64,000 nt of DNA. Origin: Weeksellaceae bacterium. GTDB taxonomy: Bacteria > Bacteroidota > Bacteroidia > Flavobacteriales > Weeksellaceae. A program made the translations under genes and the position numbers. This document shows, piece after piece, positions 39,351 to 47,097 of the stretch; position 1 is the stretch's first letter; each line of letters opens with the position of its first letter. Location of the stretch: assembly GCA_019459455.1 (NCBI GenBank), contig JAIBEX010000014.1:124001-188000 (forward strand). Direction: 5' to 3'. The notes under the pieces were generated by a model. The model ran no database searches and was not told the DNA's origin. It saw only the letters and a program-made list of their open reading frames with translations.

Positions 39351-39959
39351 CTATTTTATCAGGCTCATCACATAATACATTTCAGCGGCAATCTCCAGGC
39401 TCCTGTTGTGGTAAGTTAGTTCCATTTCCGGGCTTCCGTCGCTGGCTTTCGGATCCTCAAATTTAACGGCAAACCGCTTCTCGGCACCGGATATAAAGGG
39501 GCAGCCCGCATCAGCATTGGAGCAGGTCATGATCGCTGCAAAGTCTGAGACAGGATTAAACGCATCGTCATATGTCTTGGAAAAACAGATTACGGGGTGC
39601 GCATTTTGGGCATATTTAACGGTATAAACCGGATTTGCGCTATCCGACAATTGTCCGATTTCGAATCCCTGCTTTTCCAGCGTTTCCGCTACTTTTGGGA
39701 ACATGGCGGTGGCCTCGGTACCGCCGGAGTAACAGAACACCTCCCTGATTCCGAAATGCGCTGCCATCACCTGCGCCCAGATTTGGGAGAGATGACTTCT
39801 TCTCGAATTGTGGGTACAGATAAAGTTCAGGTTAATCCTTTCCCCGACGTTTGCTTTTCTCTGAATGAATTCCGCTAAGGGCTTCAAAATTTCCTTTCTT
39901 TCTTCCGCTACCCGCATACCGGCAATGGTGGAGATGCTTTCTTTTAAATCATTAAACAT
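39351..39959 (-). CDS. arsC: Arsenate reductase / low-MW phosphatase family protein
   Basis: Reduces arsenate to arsenite for export. CX5R loop CTHNSRRS (C48 to R54). A conserved [21 protein letters not shown] follows the AIMTCSNAD block. 202 residues, with an N-terminal extension not found in the shorter ArsC. Lies between DUF6428 and acr3, gaps of 50-57 bp. Confidence 0.9.
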   Translation of the reverse strand: MFNDLKESISTIAGMRVAEERKEILKPLAEFIQRKANVGERINLNFICTHNSRRSHLSQIWAQVMAAHFGIREVFCYSGGTEATAMFPKVAETLEKQGFEIGQLSDSANPVYTVKYAQNAHPVICFSKTYDDAFNPVSDFAAIMTCSNADAGCPFISGAEKRFAVKFEDPKASDGSPEMELTYHNRSLEIAAEMYYVMSLIK

Positions 39960-40016
39960 GCTTCTTCAGTTAATTTATTGTTGAATGGTAAGTTTAGGCA
40001 AGGTTGAAGGTAACAG

Positions 40017-40481
40017 TTAGCAGCACCCGGATCCCGGAACACAGTTCCCGGCCTGTAGTGCAGACAGCTGAAGTTTTGGTTTCACCTGGGGAATACCACA
40101 GGCGTCCTCGGCCAGACAGGCGGTTGTTTTTGTGGTGAGTACAAAAGCGGTCCCGTTGAAGGCCAGTCCGAATTTCCCGATCGTGGACTGCTGGTATTCC
40201 ACTTCAATCTCTGCATCTTCCAGCCCCAGCGTAGCCTCGGAGAGGGCAATGATCTTTCTCAGTTTCTCAGCTTCCAGGCGGTGGTCACTGTCCGTAGAAA
40301 ACCAGAGCTGGAAATTGATGGCTTTCTCGTCGCGGATCACTCTCCCACAATCGATGAATTTCTTCGTGATCTGCCCTACTTCAGTCACATGGAAGTGCTC
40401 GGGTACTGTTTCGCCGTTCTCCAGAACGAAGTGAAGTTCGTCCAGTGTGTTCAGGATGGTCTTAATTTCAGAAAGTCTCAT
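40017..40481 (-). CDS. DUF6428-family protein of ars operons
   Basis: Found regularly in arsenic operons of Bacteroidetes; no defined activity. Landmarks are VPEHFHVTEVGQITKKFIDC and HRLEAEKLRKII. The C-terminus ends GNCVPGSGCC, a metalloid-type Cys cluster, and resembles the tail of the ArsR encoded just upstream (KGCC). Start at ATG 40481 (MRLSEIKT) is preferred over 40514, which overlaps arsR. Confidence 0.8.
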   Translation of the reverse strand: MRLSEIKTILNTLDELHFVLENGETVPEHFHVTEVGQITKKFIDCGRVIRDEKAINFQLWFSTDSDHRLEAEKLRKIIALSEATLGLEDAEIEVEYQQSTIGKFGLAFNGTAFVLTTKTTACLAEDACGIPQVKPKLQLSALQAGNCVPGSGCC

Positions 40482-40504
40482 AAGTAAATGATTTAGGTTA
40501 AGAA

Positions 40505-40837
40505 TTAACAGCACCCTTTTTCCAGTTTATCTATTTTATGGAAAATATGGTTGATGAAGGTTTCGAATTTTTTAATGGTTTCCTTGTTGATGCAGTAGTT
40601 GATGGCCTTTCCGTCTATGGTGCCCTGTATAATCCCTGCATTTTTGAGCTCCCTTAAATGCTGGGACACGGTGGCCTGTGCAAGCGGAAGTTCATCCACG
40701 ATATCATTGCAGATGCAGGTATCGGTGGTGAGCAGATAGTCAATGATGGCAATGCGGGCCGGGTGGGCCATCGCCTTCAGCAGTACTGCCATTTCATTCT
40801 GTTCTGCGGTGAAGTGTTCGGTCTTTGTAATTCCCAT
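40505..40837 (-). CDS. arsR: ArsR-family arsenic-responsive repressor
   Basis: Small winged-helix repressor (110 residues). The sensor block TDTCICNDIVDEL has a Cys pair like the ELCVCDL box of ArsR; the HTH is AQATVSQHLRELKNAG. The tail KLEKGCC adds a second Cys pair. First gene of arsR-DUF6428-arsC-acr3. A 10-bp palindrome in the upstream gap could be its operator. Confidence 0.92.
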   Translation of the reverse strand: MGITKTEHFTAEQNEMAVLLKAMAHPARIAIIDYLLTTDTCICNDIVDELPLAQATVSQHLRELKNAGIIQGTIDGKAINYCINKETIKKFETFINHIFHKIDKLEKGCC

Positions 40838-41161
40838 AATTGCTACTTATATTATTGTATTGCAATATTACGATATTAATCAGCAATGAGCAAAGGAAAA
40901 AATGGATTATTTTTATGTGCAGTAAAAATAGTAAGGTCGTTAAATCGCATGGCTGTAAAGTCGTGATCCTGCAAGCGGTCGCAGGCAGTTTTGAATAAAG
41001 TCCATTCAAGCGCCGCTGAACACTTCTAAAAAAATAACTAAAAGTTAATTAAGCCAAGGAAAGTTTTTTTCTCCCGTAAGGCGCTGCATTTTAAAGGCCT
41101 CAACACACAAAAAAGGAAGCGTGTCGGTGGTTTGCGATTATGCGGCGGCCAGATCCAAACC
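40838..41161. other. Gap upstream of arsR
   Basis: Contains the candidate ArsR operator at 40858-40867. Otherwise no gene, repeat or terminator that I can name. Confidence 0.5.
40858..40867. promoter_or_regulatory. Candidate ArsR operator
   Basis: TATTGCAATA is a perfect 10-bp palindrome 21 bp upstream of the arsR start, within a very AT-rich promoter stretch. Confidence 0.4.
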
Positions 41162-41359
41162 TCATGGAGTCTTCTTAATGGGCGCGAGTAAAAGGTAGAA
41201 GACCCACGCAAACCAGGAGATCAGGAGCACTGCCAGGATCCACGCTGCCTTTTCCCGTCCCGTGGTTTTATTGGAGGAAGCAATAGCTACTATTGGCAGG
41301 ATCCAAACAAAGAGGATGGTGCCTAAGACTAAAACGGTACTGAAATTTGCAGCGTCCAT
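41162..41359 (-). CDS. PLDc_N-type two-helix membrane protein
   Basis: 65 residues from ATG 41359 (MDAANFSTV). Two hydrophobic helices (VLVLGTILFVWILPIVAIA and KAAWILAVLLISWFAWVFYL) with GREKAAW between them match the phospholipase D N-terminal (PLDc_N) family. Small inner-membrane protein, role unknown. No promoter recognised. Confidence 0.75.
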   Translation of the reverse strand: MDAANFSTVLVLGTILFVWILPIVAIASSNKTTGREKAAWILAVLLISWFAWVFYLLLAPIKKTP

Positions 41360-41561
41360 AATTTTGTTTTTTAGGTTGAAAAAGTAAACAGCCCATCTGT
41401 TCAAGCGGACGAAAGTCCTTCCAAATATAAATAATTTTTCAAAAACATCCGCTTTTTAATGGCGGTAAAGTCGCTGAACCCGTTACTACAATGCCTGATG
41501 GAGATTCTCATTTCTAAATTCTCATTTCTAAATTCTAAATTAAAAAAGGGTGTTTTTCCTG

Positions 41562-41592
41562 TTGTTTTTTGCCAATCTCCGATGTAAATTTG
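41562..41592 (+). promoter_or_regulatory. Promoter of a candidate small RNA
   Basis: TTG at 41562-41564, 20 nt, then TAAATTTG at 41585-41592; both elements match the Bacteroidetes consensus. No protein gene follows on the plus strand. Confidence 0.7.
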
Positions 41593-41597
41593 TATAG

Positions 41598-41679
41598 GAT
41601 TAATAACCGTGCAAACAGAAAAAACGAACCAACCATGTATTAAGAATCCTGAGGTATCCCTTACTTCAGGGTTTTTTTT
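41598..41679 (+). ncRNA. Candidate small RNA (about 80 nt)
   Basis: Runs from the predicted start after the -7 box to an intrinsic terminator: stem CCTGAGGTA/TACTTCAGG (41648-41656 with 41662-41670, one G-U pair), loop TCCCT, then G and a run of T to 41679. Only a two-codon frame (ATGTATTAA) lies within. All flanking genes are on the minus strand, so this is not a leader of an adjacent gene. Whether it belongs to a known Rfam family (for example Flavo-1) cannot be told by eye. Confidence 0.5.
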
Positions 41680-41777
41680 GCTTAAACAGGGTAATGTACT
41701 AAAGACGGTTTTTTGCAGCAGCCGGCGGGAATCAATGAGCTGCGGAGGAAATCTCCAATCATACTGTACCGTCCAAC

Positions 41778-41805
41778 AAAAAAGGCCGCAACTGAATGCG
41801 GCCTT
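41778..41805 (-). terminator. Intrinsic terminator of the YceI gene
   Basis: Minus strand: AAGGCCGCA, 6-nt loop, TGCGGCCTT, then a T-run. It lies 22 nt after the stop codon. Confidence 0.9.
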
Positions 41806-41826
41806 CATAAATGATATGAAAAGGGA

Positions 41827-42501
41827 TTATTTGTTTGCAACAATGTTCAGTTCCAAATCCACTTCCTGGGAAATCATCCAGTCTTTCGGATCGCCTTCCG
41901 TTCCGTAGGCCAGTCCCCAATCCTGTCTGTTGATGGTGAAATTGGAAACAAGCGTTAAACCGGTTTCAGTAACTTCAACTTTTGCAGGGAAGGTTACATT
42001 TACCGTTTTATCCTTGATGGTCAGGTTTCCGCTAACGGTTTTGTTGGCGCCCTCCACTTTGCTTGCTGCTCCCGCGGCAAGGTCATCTACTTTTGTGATT
42101 TCGAATTTCACGCCTGGGTATTTAGCAGCGTCAAAGAAGTCGGCGGCTTTCAAATGCGCATCCAGGTCAGCGGAAGTTTTTCCGTCGCTCAGTTTAGGAT
42201 CTACAGCTGTCGGATCAGTGGTCAGGCTATTGATGTCGGAAGTCAGCGTTCCAGCAGTCAGGGCTCCGTTCTCTACAGTAAAGGTTCCTGTAGCTTGTGT
42301 GGTCCCGAATCTTGGGTTCAGTCCACCTTTGTGGTAGGCCGTCCATTTCACGGTGCTGGCTTCAGTGTTTACCGCAAAGCTTTCGCCTGCAGTTTCAGCA
42401 ACGGCCTGCTCAGTAGCGGTGCTCACCTGGTCTGTTTTAGATTCTTTACATGCAGCCAGGGTAAGGATTGCCGAAAGTGCGAGAATTGATAGTTTTTTCA
42501 T
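41827..42501 (-). CDS. YceI-family lipoprotein
   Basis: Lipocalin-like isoprenoid-binding protein of the periplasm. Lipobox LAACK, then TVKWTAYHKGGLNPRFG, HLKAADFFDAAKYPGVKFE and LTIKDKTVNVTFPAKVEV, ending in NFTINRQDWGLAYG. 224 residues. Bounded by its own terminator, so monocistronic. Confidence 0.93.
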   Translation of the reverse strand: MKKLSILALSAILTLAACKESKTDQVSTATEQAVAETAGESFAVNTEASTVKWTAYHKGGLNPRFGTTQATGTFTVENGALTAGTLTSDINSLTTDPTAVDPKLSDGKTSADLDAHLKAADFFDAAKYPGVKFEITKVDDLAAGAASKVEGANKTVSGNLTIKDKTVNVTFPAKVEVTETGLTLVSNFTINRQDWGLAYGTEGDPKDWMISQEVDLELNIVANK

Positions 42502-42639
42502 GTTTAAAATAATTAGGTGTTAAAATTTGACTGCAAAAATAGGGTACCTCCATTTGGGAGCACTTGACCTATGATAAGAAACTGAAAAAAATACCTGGGG
42601 GACAGCATGTATAGTTACAACCTTGCTAAATAACCAAAT

Positions 42640-42671
42640 AAAAAAACCTTACCGGAAAGACCCCGATAAGG
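42640..42671 (-). terminator. Terminator of the oxidase operon
   Basis: Minus strand: CCTTA/TAAGG with inner CGG/CCG pairs, followed by a T-run (A7 on plus, 42640-42646). Lies 25 nt after the last gene (stop at 42696). Confidence 0.7.
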
Positions 42672-42695
42672 CTAAAAAACAACAATTATAATGAA

Positions 42696-43097
42696 CTAAA
42701 GGGTAAAATTCGTCACCAGATAAAAAGCAGCCCACGCTACAAAAATCAGGGCGATGACCCAAACCCAGACCGGAATGGTTCGTGGGTTTTCGCTTCCTTT
42801 GATGATAAAGCTCTGGTTTCTTCCGGTATCGTACGCATTAAGCATCAGTGGTAAGGTTCCGCTCACGGTTTCGTTATCGGAAAGGCCTTCCATGTGGATA
42901 ATGGGGCCGTTCCGCACGGTAAAGCGGATGACCTTCAGACCTTCCTTCCGGTCGAACTTACTAACGATCCTAAGGGTGTGCTCACCGTCGGTGAGTTTCG
43001 TGGTGTCCAGATTAAAGACCACCGGAGTCTGCAGTTCGGCCACCGGATTAGGTTCATCGTCTATATAAAGCAGGACCAGTGCGTTGTGTTCAGGCAT
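42696..43097 (-). CDS. Membrane-anchored protein of the oxidase operon
   Basis: 133 residues. N-terminal beta-domain (LVLLYIDDEP, DTTKLTDGEHTLRIVSKFDR, IHMEGLSDNETVSGTLPL) and a C-terminal membrane helix (VWVWVIALIFVAWAAFYLV). Last gene of the operon. No family; a fit with a Cu-carrier or assembly role is only guessed from context. Confidence 0.7.
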   Translation of the reverse strand: MPEHNALVLLYIDDEPNPVAELQTPVVFNLDTTKLTDGEHTLRIVSKFDRKEGLKVIRFTVRNGPIIHMEGLSDNETVSGTLPLMLNAYDTGRNQSFIIKGSENPRTIPVWVWVIALIFVAWAAFYLVTNFTL

Positions 43098-43108
43098 TTC
43101 TTAGGTTT

Positions 43109-43369
43109 TTAAAAATCCAGTATGGTATTCTTGATGTGTTTGCTGCTCTTTTCACCGGGTTTAATCAGGTATTTAACCGAATAAAAAAGCGTAAGGAGGG
43201 TAATGACCGCAATAAGGGCCACAATCACCCAGTCCCAATTCGAGCTTGGACCAGTTCCATGCGTAAGTTCCTGCGTAACTTTGGGCTGCTGCAGTTTGCA
43301 GGCATCACACGCCCGGTACCACACAGAGCCCAGCAATACCAGTAACAGGGTATAACGTATTTTTTTCAT
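43109..43369 (-). CDS. Small membrane protein of the oxidase operon
   Basis: 86 residues with an N-terminal signal-like helix (YTLLLVLLGSVWYRACDACK, two Cys after it) and a second helix (WVIVALIAVITLLTLFYSV). Separated by 1-11 bp from its neighbours, so co-transcribed. Function unknown. Confidence 0.7.
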   Translation of the reverse strand: MKKIRYTLLLVLLGSVWYRACDACKLQQPKVTQELTHGTGPSSNWDWVIVALIAVITLLTLFYSVKYLIKPGEKSSKHIKNTILDF

Positions 43370-43370
43370 C

Positions 43371-44360
43371 TTATTTAATTTTATCCATGATGGCCTTCAC
43401 CTGTTCTGCGGTTACCGGTTCGGCTGTATTTCCCCAACTGCTGCGCTCATGATTGATGAGTGCCGCCACCTCCTCCGGTTTAAGCCCCGCATTGGTACCT
43501 ACCGCCGGCATTTCTGCAAATTCCGGCCTCGCGTTGTACCCTTTCATAATAATCGTTACAAAAAGCTCCAGATTCTCCCCAAGTACCACAGGGCTTCCTT
43601 TCAGCGGCGGAAAGGCACCGGGCAAACCCTCACCCCCCGCCTGATGGCAGCTGGCACAGTTGGCGGTAAACAGTACACCACCATCCGGAAGACTGCTTCC
43701 GCTGGCGCCCGCTGCCGGTTTCTTCGCCTTTTTATATAAAAATTCCCCCGGCTTAATGCTTGTAGGCAAGTCGGTTTGCTTCAGACTCAGAAGATACGCT
43801 ACCAAATCCTGTGCATCCTTTGAAGGAATGATTTTACCTTTAATTCCGGTTCTGAAAGCTGCCGGAACGCTCACCTCCACGTCGCCCGGTGCCGCGTCTT
43901 CCTTTACCAGAAAAAGCCACTTGTACGAAGGCATTATTGATTCGGGAACTACCGACCTGGGGTTATATAAATGGGCATACTGCCATTCTTTACTGGGCTG
44001 CCGGGTACCTATACTCGTCAGATCCGGTCCTGTTCTTTCCGTTCCCATCAGGGTGGCGGTATTCTGAAAGAGATTCAGCCTGCGGTTCCGCGCATAGTCC
44101 GCAGCCAGGCTTGGGCGGGATCCAAAGACCTCATCCATGTCCACATTCCTTACCTGCTGGGTGTGGCAGGCCACGCAGCCTTCCCTAATGTATACGGCCT
44201 TCCCGTTGTTCTCACTTTCAGTAAGTGCCACGCTGCCCGGTAAAGGCTGGTTGATTTTTTTATTATCCAGAGCAGGCAGGATACAAATGATCAGCGTTAG
44301 GACCAGAAAGAAAGCCAGTGCCGAGGAGAACAGTTTTTTATGGTTGTTGAAAAAATCCAT
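43371..44360 (-). CDS. ccoO: Cytochrome c oxidase CcoO-like subunit fused to a cytochrome c domain
   Basis: Membrane anchored at the N-terminus (LFSSALAFFLVLTLIICILP), then a mono-haem domain with CVACHTQQVRN and DPKxRxxxxx-like axial region (MPSYKWLF), and a second haem domain with CASCHQAGGEGLPGAFPPL and an axial Met in AEMPAVG. So the typical CcoO is joined to a CcoP-like domain. It overlaps the ccoN stop by 1 nt (TAATG). Confidence 0.88.
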   Translation of the reverse strand: MDFFNNHKKLFSSALAFFLVLTLIICILPALDNKKINQPLPGSVALTESENNGKAVYIREGCVACHTQQVRNVDMDEVFGSRPSLAADYARNRRLNLFQNTATLMGTERTGPDLTSIGTRQPSKEWQYAHLYNPRSVVPESIMPSYKWLFLVKEDAAPGDVEVSVPAAFRTGIKGKIIPSKDAQDLVAYLLSLKQTDLPTSIKPGEFLYKKAKKPAAGASGSSLPDGGVLFTANCASCHQAGGEGLPGAFPPLKGSPVVLGENLELFVTIIMKGYNARPEFAEMPAVGTNAGLKPEEVAALINHERSSWGNTAEPVTAEQVKAIMDKIK

Positions 44361-46093
44361 TACACGTTTGCTTTTTTATGGTGAATGATTTCCAGGAGAT
44401 CTCCCGGAGTTTGGGGCAGGCGGATTTCTCTCCGGGGTTTGATCATCCGGTAAAAGTTGTATGCAAATACGATATGCGAAATCCACATCATGGTGCCGCC
44501 AATGGCACGCCACAGCCAGTAGGGAACCATCGTAACCACACTTTCAATAAAAGGCTGTTTATCCATCCACTGTATGCCTTTCAATGTACTGCCGATCATA
44601 AGAGAAATGGTATAGACCAGTACACCGATCAGCGCCAGCCAGAAATGAAGCCCCACGGTGAGACTCGGCGGCTGGTAGGAAGTTATTCGCGGAACCAGCG
44701 TATAGGTAAACGAAAACAGCATAAAGGTGATGATGCCGTACATGGTAAGGTGGGAGTGTGCAACCGTAAAATCGGTAAAATGCCAAAGCAGGTTCGTCGT
44801 GCGGAAGGCCTCCACGGTCCCCTGCATGGAACCGGTAAAGTAAAAGATAATGGATACCACATAAAACGGAAGCACATAACTCAGTTTCAGGCGGTGCCAG
44901 GAGCCGGGTATGGTCATCATAAAATTCACACTTCCGGCGGCTACGGGAATCACCATCCCTACGCTGGCTACAATCGCGACGGTCTGCATCCACCACGGAA
45001 TGGCACTAAAGATGAAGTGATGGGTTCCGATCAGGGTATAGAAAAGAATCTGGGTCCAGAAGGCCAGGATACTCAGGCTGTAGGAATACACAGGGCTGTT
45101 GAGTTCCTGGGGAAGGAAATAGTACATAAGCCCGAGATTCAGGAACATAAACCACATCCCAACGCCCTGGTGCATAAAATAACCCTGAACAATGGTTTCG
45201 CCAAGGCCCTGCTGCCAAAAAGGAAGATAAGCCACTATCAGAATCGTGATCACGAACATCATGGCTGAAACGATGTACCAGTTGGATACATAGATCTCTT
45301 CCGTCTTCCGGAACGCGATGGTTTTAAAAAGATTATACACCGTGATGATGATGCCTGCAGCGAACAGGGCCATCACCGGCCAGATGTATTCCCGGTATTC
45401 ACCCCCACTGTTGTTGATCCCTGCCATGAGTAAGATGCTGCCCAACAGTACCGCAGAATTCATCAGGATCAACGTACTGTACGCGGACTTAAGGTTGAAG
45501 ATCCTGGTATTCCCAACCCTCGGAACTACGTAATAGGAAAACCCAACCATGGCCATGGACGCCCAGCCCCAAAAGACCATATTGGTATGCACGGGCCTTA
45601 ACCGGCCGAAACTGAGCCAGCTGATGTGGTCGGCATCCGGTGCCACGAATTTGATGCCGAGGTAGAACCCAACGGAGGTCCCCATAAAAAGCCAAAAGAT
45701 CGCACATCCCAGATACCACAGAATGAGTTGCTTTTCATTGGCAGGAATCTGTATCTTTCCCCTGGATTTCCTTTTGGTATGCAGAAAGCGGATATCATGA
45801 ACCTCCGTGGCCTGGTCAATCAAACCTTTAGGATCGTGTATATTCCTGTTAGGCGAAAGTTCATTTCCGGCCAGCTGGAATTCCAGTTCGTGACGTCGGG
45901 CCTCCAGCTGAGCAATTTCACCAGGTGGGAGGTTCCTGATCTTTTCGCTGATGTCTTTTAGTTCTTTCGTTTTTAGCGTATCCGAAATCATCCGGTTAAT
46001 TCGGACCAGAATAAGGATCAGCGCAAAGATAATGGGTACGGAAAGGAGAATGATGGTGAGCTGCAAACCGGGCTCGTTCAGAAGTTTGTCCAT
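44360..46093 (-). CDS. ccoN: cbb3-type cytochrome c oxidase subunit I (CcoN-like)
   Basis: Catalytic haem-copper oxidase subunit of the inner membrane. Low-spin haem ligand in RPVHTNMVFWGWASMAMVG, CuB ligands in YFMHQGVGMWFMFL and IGTHHFIFSAIP, haem ligands in DFTVAHSHLTMYG. A basic, charged N-terminal extension of about 125 residues precedes the first core helix. The operon has neither CcoP nor the CcoNO fusion that I recall as usual in flavobacteria, so it is a divergent, second type. Control is probably by the Crp/Fnr protein encoded upstream. Confidence 0.9.
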   Translation of the reverse strand: MDKLLNEPGLQLTIILLSVPIIFALILILVRINRMISDTLKTKELKDISEKIRNLPPGEIAQLEARRHELEFQLAGNELSPNRNIHDPKGLIDQATEVHDIRFLHTKRKSRGKIQIPANEKQLILWYLGCAIFWLFMGTSVGFYLGIKFVAPDADHISWLSFGRLRPVHTNMVFWGWASMAMVGFSYYVVPRVGNTRIFNLKSAYSTLILMNSAVLLGSILLMAGINNSGGEYREYIWPVMALFAAGIIITVYNLFKTIAFRKTEEIYVSNWYIVSAMMFVITILIVAYLPFWQQGLGETIVQGYFMHQGVGMWFMFLNLGLMYYFLPQELNSPVYSYSLSILAFWTQILFYTLIGTHHFIFSAIPWWMQTVAIVASVGMVIPVAAGSVNFMMTIPGSWHRLKLSYVLPFYVVSIIFYFTGSMQGTVEAFRTTNLLWHFTDFTVAHSHLTMYGIITFMLFSFTYTLVPRITSYQPPSLTVGLHFWLALIGVLVYTISLMIGSTLKGIQWMDKQPFIESVVTMVPYWLWRAIGGTMMWISHIVFAYNFYRMIKPRREIRLPQTPGDLLEIIHHKKANV

Positions 46094-46129
46094 GATGTAT
46101 TTTAAAAAGATCCGCTGCTTTGGGGTCTA

Positions 46130-46137
46130 TAAAATTA
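46130..46137 (-). promoter_or_regulatory. -7 box of the oxidase operon
   Basis: Minus-strand TAATTTTA (one mismatch to TAnnTTTG). Predicted start near 46124. Confidence 0.45.
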
Positions 46138-46155
46138 CACGGCCTACAGGTTAGG

Positions 46156-46177
46156 CTTTATGACCTCAATCATAAAG
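46156..46177. promoter_or_regulatory. Crp/Fnr-type operator
   Basis: CTTTATGA-N6-TCATAAAG, perfect 8-bp arms in the geometry of Crp sites (TGTGA-N6-TCACA). Centred about 42.5 bp upstream of the predicted oxidase start, the position of a class II activator site. It sits between the regulator gene and ccoN. Confidence 0.75.
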
Positions 46178-46188
46178 TCTCACCTGCA

Positions 46189-46796
46189 TTAGTAGTAAAT
46201 TTTACGCTCTTTTATTTGAAGCCGTCCTGCCTTTTCCATCATTTTAACGGTCCGGATCACGGTTTCCACCCGGAGGCCGGTGAGGTCGGCCATCTGTTGT
46301 CGGGTAAGCGGAATCTGATAAAGTCCGCCGGCGGCTGGGGTGTGGGTCTGTTTAAAATAATCCATTAAACCACTCAGGCGTACCCAGGGGTCCTTGGAAA
46401 AGAGATTCTGTGACATCAGCATCTTATAGTAAAGCCGCTGCGCCATATTCCTGTTGATTTCCAGTGCGTATTGGGGATGCTCCCGTAACAGTTTGAAAAA
46501 ATCATCCTTCGGAAGTTCCATCACGTACAGGGCGTAAGCGCGGTGGCATTGGCGGGAGAGGTCTTATTCAGAAAAAGTAACACTTCTCCAAAACACTGTC
46601 CGGCCTCAAAGATATGCTGTATAAACTCCCTGCCGTCGTCACTGGTGTTGCTCAGTTTTACCTTGCCGGAAACGATCTGAAAATAATGAAGTCCCAACGA
46701 ATGCTCTTCGTATATATAGTCCCCGGCATCGTAACAACGGACCGTACCTTCATATTTCTTTAGCATGTCAACAGGAATCATGCTTAAAGATAGCAA
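46189..46796 (-). pseudogene. Crp/Fnr-family regulator, split by a frameshift
   Basis: Two frames together form one Crp/Fnr protein. The first (46521-46796) is the cyclic-nucleotide-binding-like sensor (GDYIYEEHSLGLHYFQIVSG, FGEVLLFLNKTSPANATALT). The second (46189-46524) carries the end of the roll and the HTH: LPKDDFFKLLREHPQYALEI, then TRQQMADLTGLRVETVIRTV. They overlap as ATGA. The expected run ATALTP-LYVMELPKDD is restored by one missing base near 46521-46530. Residues E and R of VETVIR would contact the TGA half-site seen at 46156-46177. It may be a true inactivation, a sequencing error, or a translationally coupled pair. Confidence 0.8.
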
Positions 46797-46892
46797 ATTG
46801 TTTTCAAGACCGTACGAAAGACCAGTATAAAGGAGACGCTTGTTAAAGCCTTACACCGTAATTCCAACAGGTTTTGTATATTCAGTTAAATT

Positions 46893-47051
46893 TTACTGCG
46901 GTAGCCCCACCGAGATTTCTTCTGCATCATCATAAAAATAACCGGTCTCGATTTTTTTATCATGAACCTTGTCAGTGTACTCCCCTACCAGGTTTCCTAG
47001 TTGGGTTTTGATTCTGATTTCAGCGAAATAACAGGTACTGCAAAAATTTTC
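46893..47051 (-). pseudogene. Possible gene remnant
   Basis: A frame of 52 codons without a start, containing CYFAEIRIKTQLGNLVGEY and GYFYDDAEEISVGLPQ before a stop. It is balanced in composition and codes a plausible beta-rich segment. Not recognised; probably the end of a decayed gene. Confidence 0.3.
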
Positions 47052-47054
47052 TTA

Positions 47055-47080
47055 CAAAAAAAGCTTCCTTTCGGAAGCCT
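47055..47080 (-). terminator. Terminator of the PLP enzyme gene
   Basis: Minus strand: GCTTCC/GGAAGC stem with loop of 4 nt, then a T-run; 18 nt after the stop codon. Confidence 0.85.
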
Positions 47081-47097
47081 TATTGATTATATTTCTG

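Larger units (their letters stand above)
46797..47097. other. Gap with one gene remnant and a terminator
   Basis: No intact gene. Holds the open frame at 46893-47051 and the terminator at 47055-47080. Confidence 0.5.

Noticed and set aside
41401-41808. Minus-strand 135-codon frame
   Set aside because: Covers the candidate small RNA and terminators; composition is not protein-like.
42589-42610. AATACCTGGGGG resembling the LuxR-adjacent palindrome
   Set aside because: Only one arm resembles it and there is no second arm.
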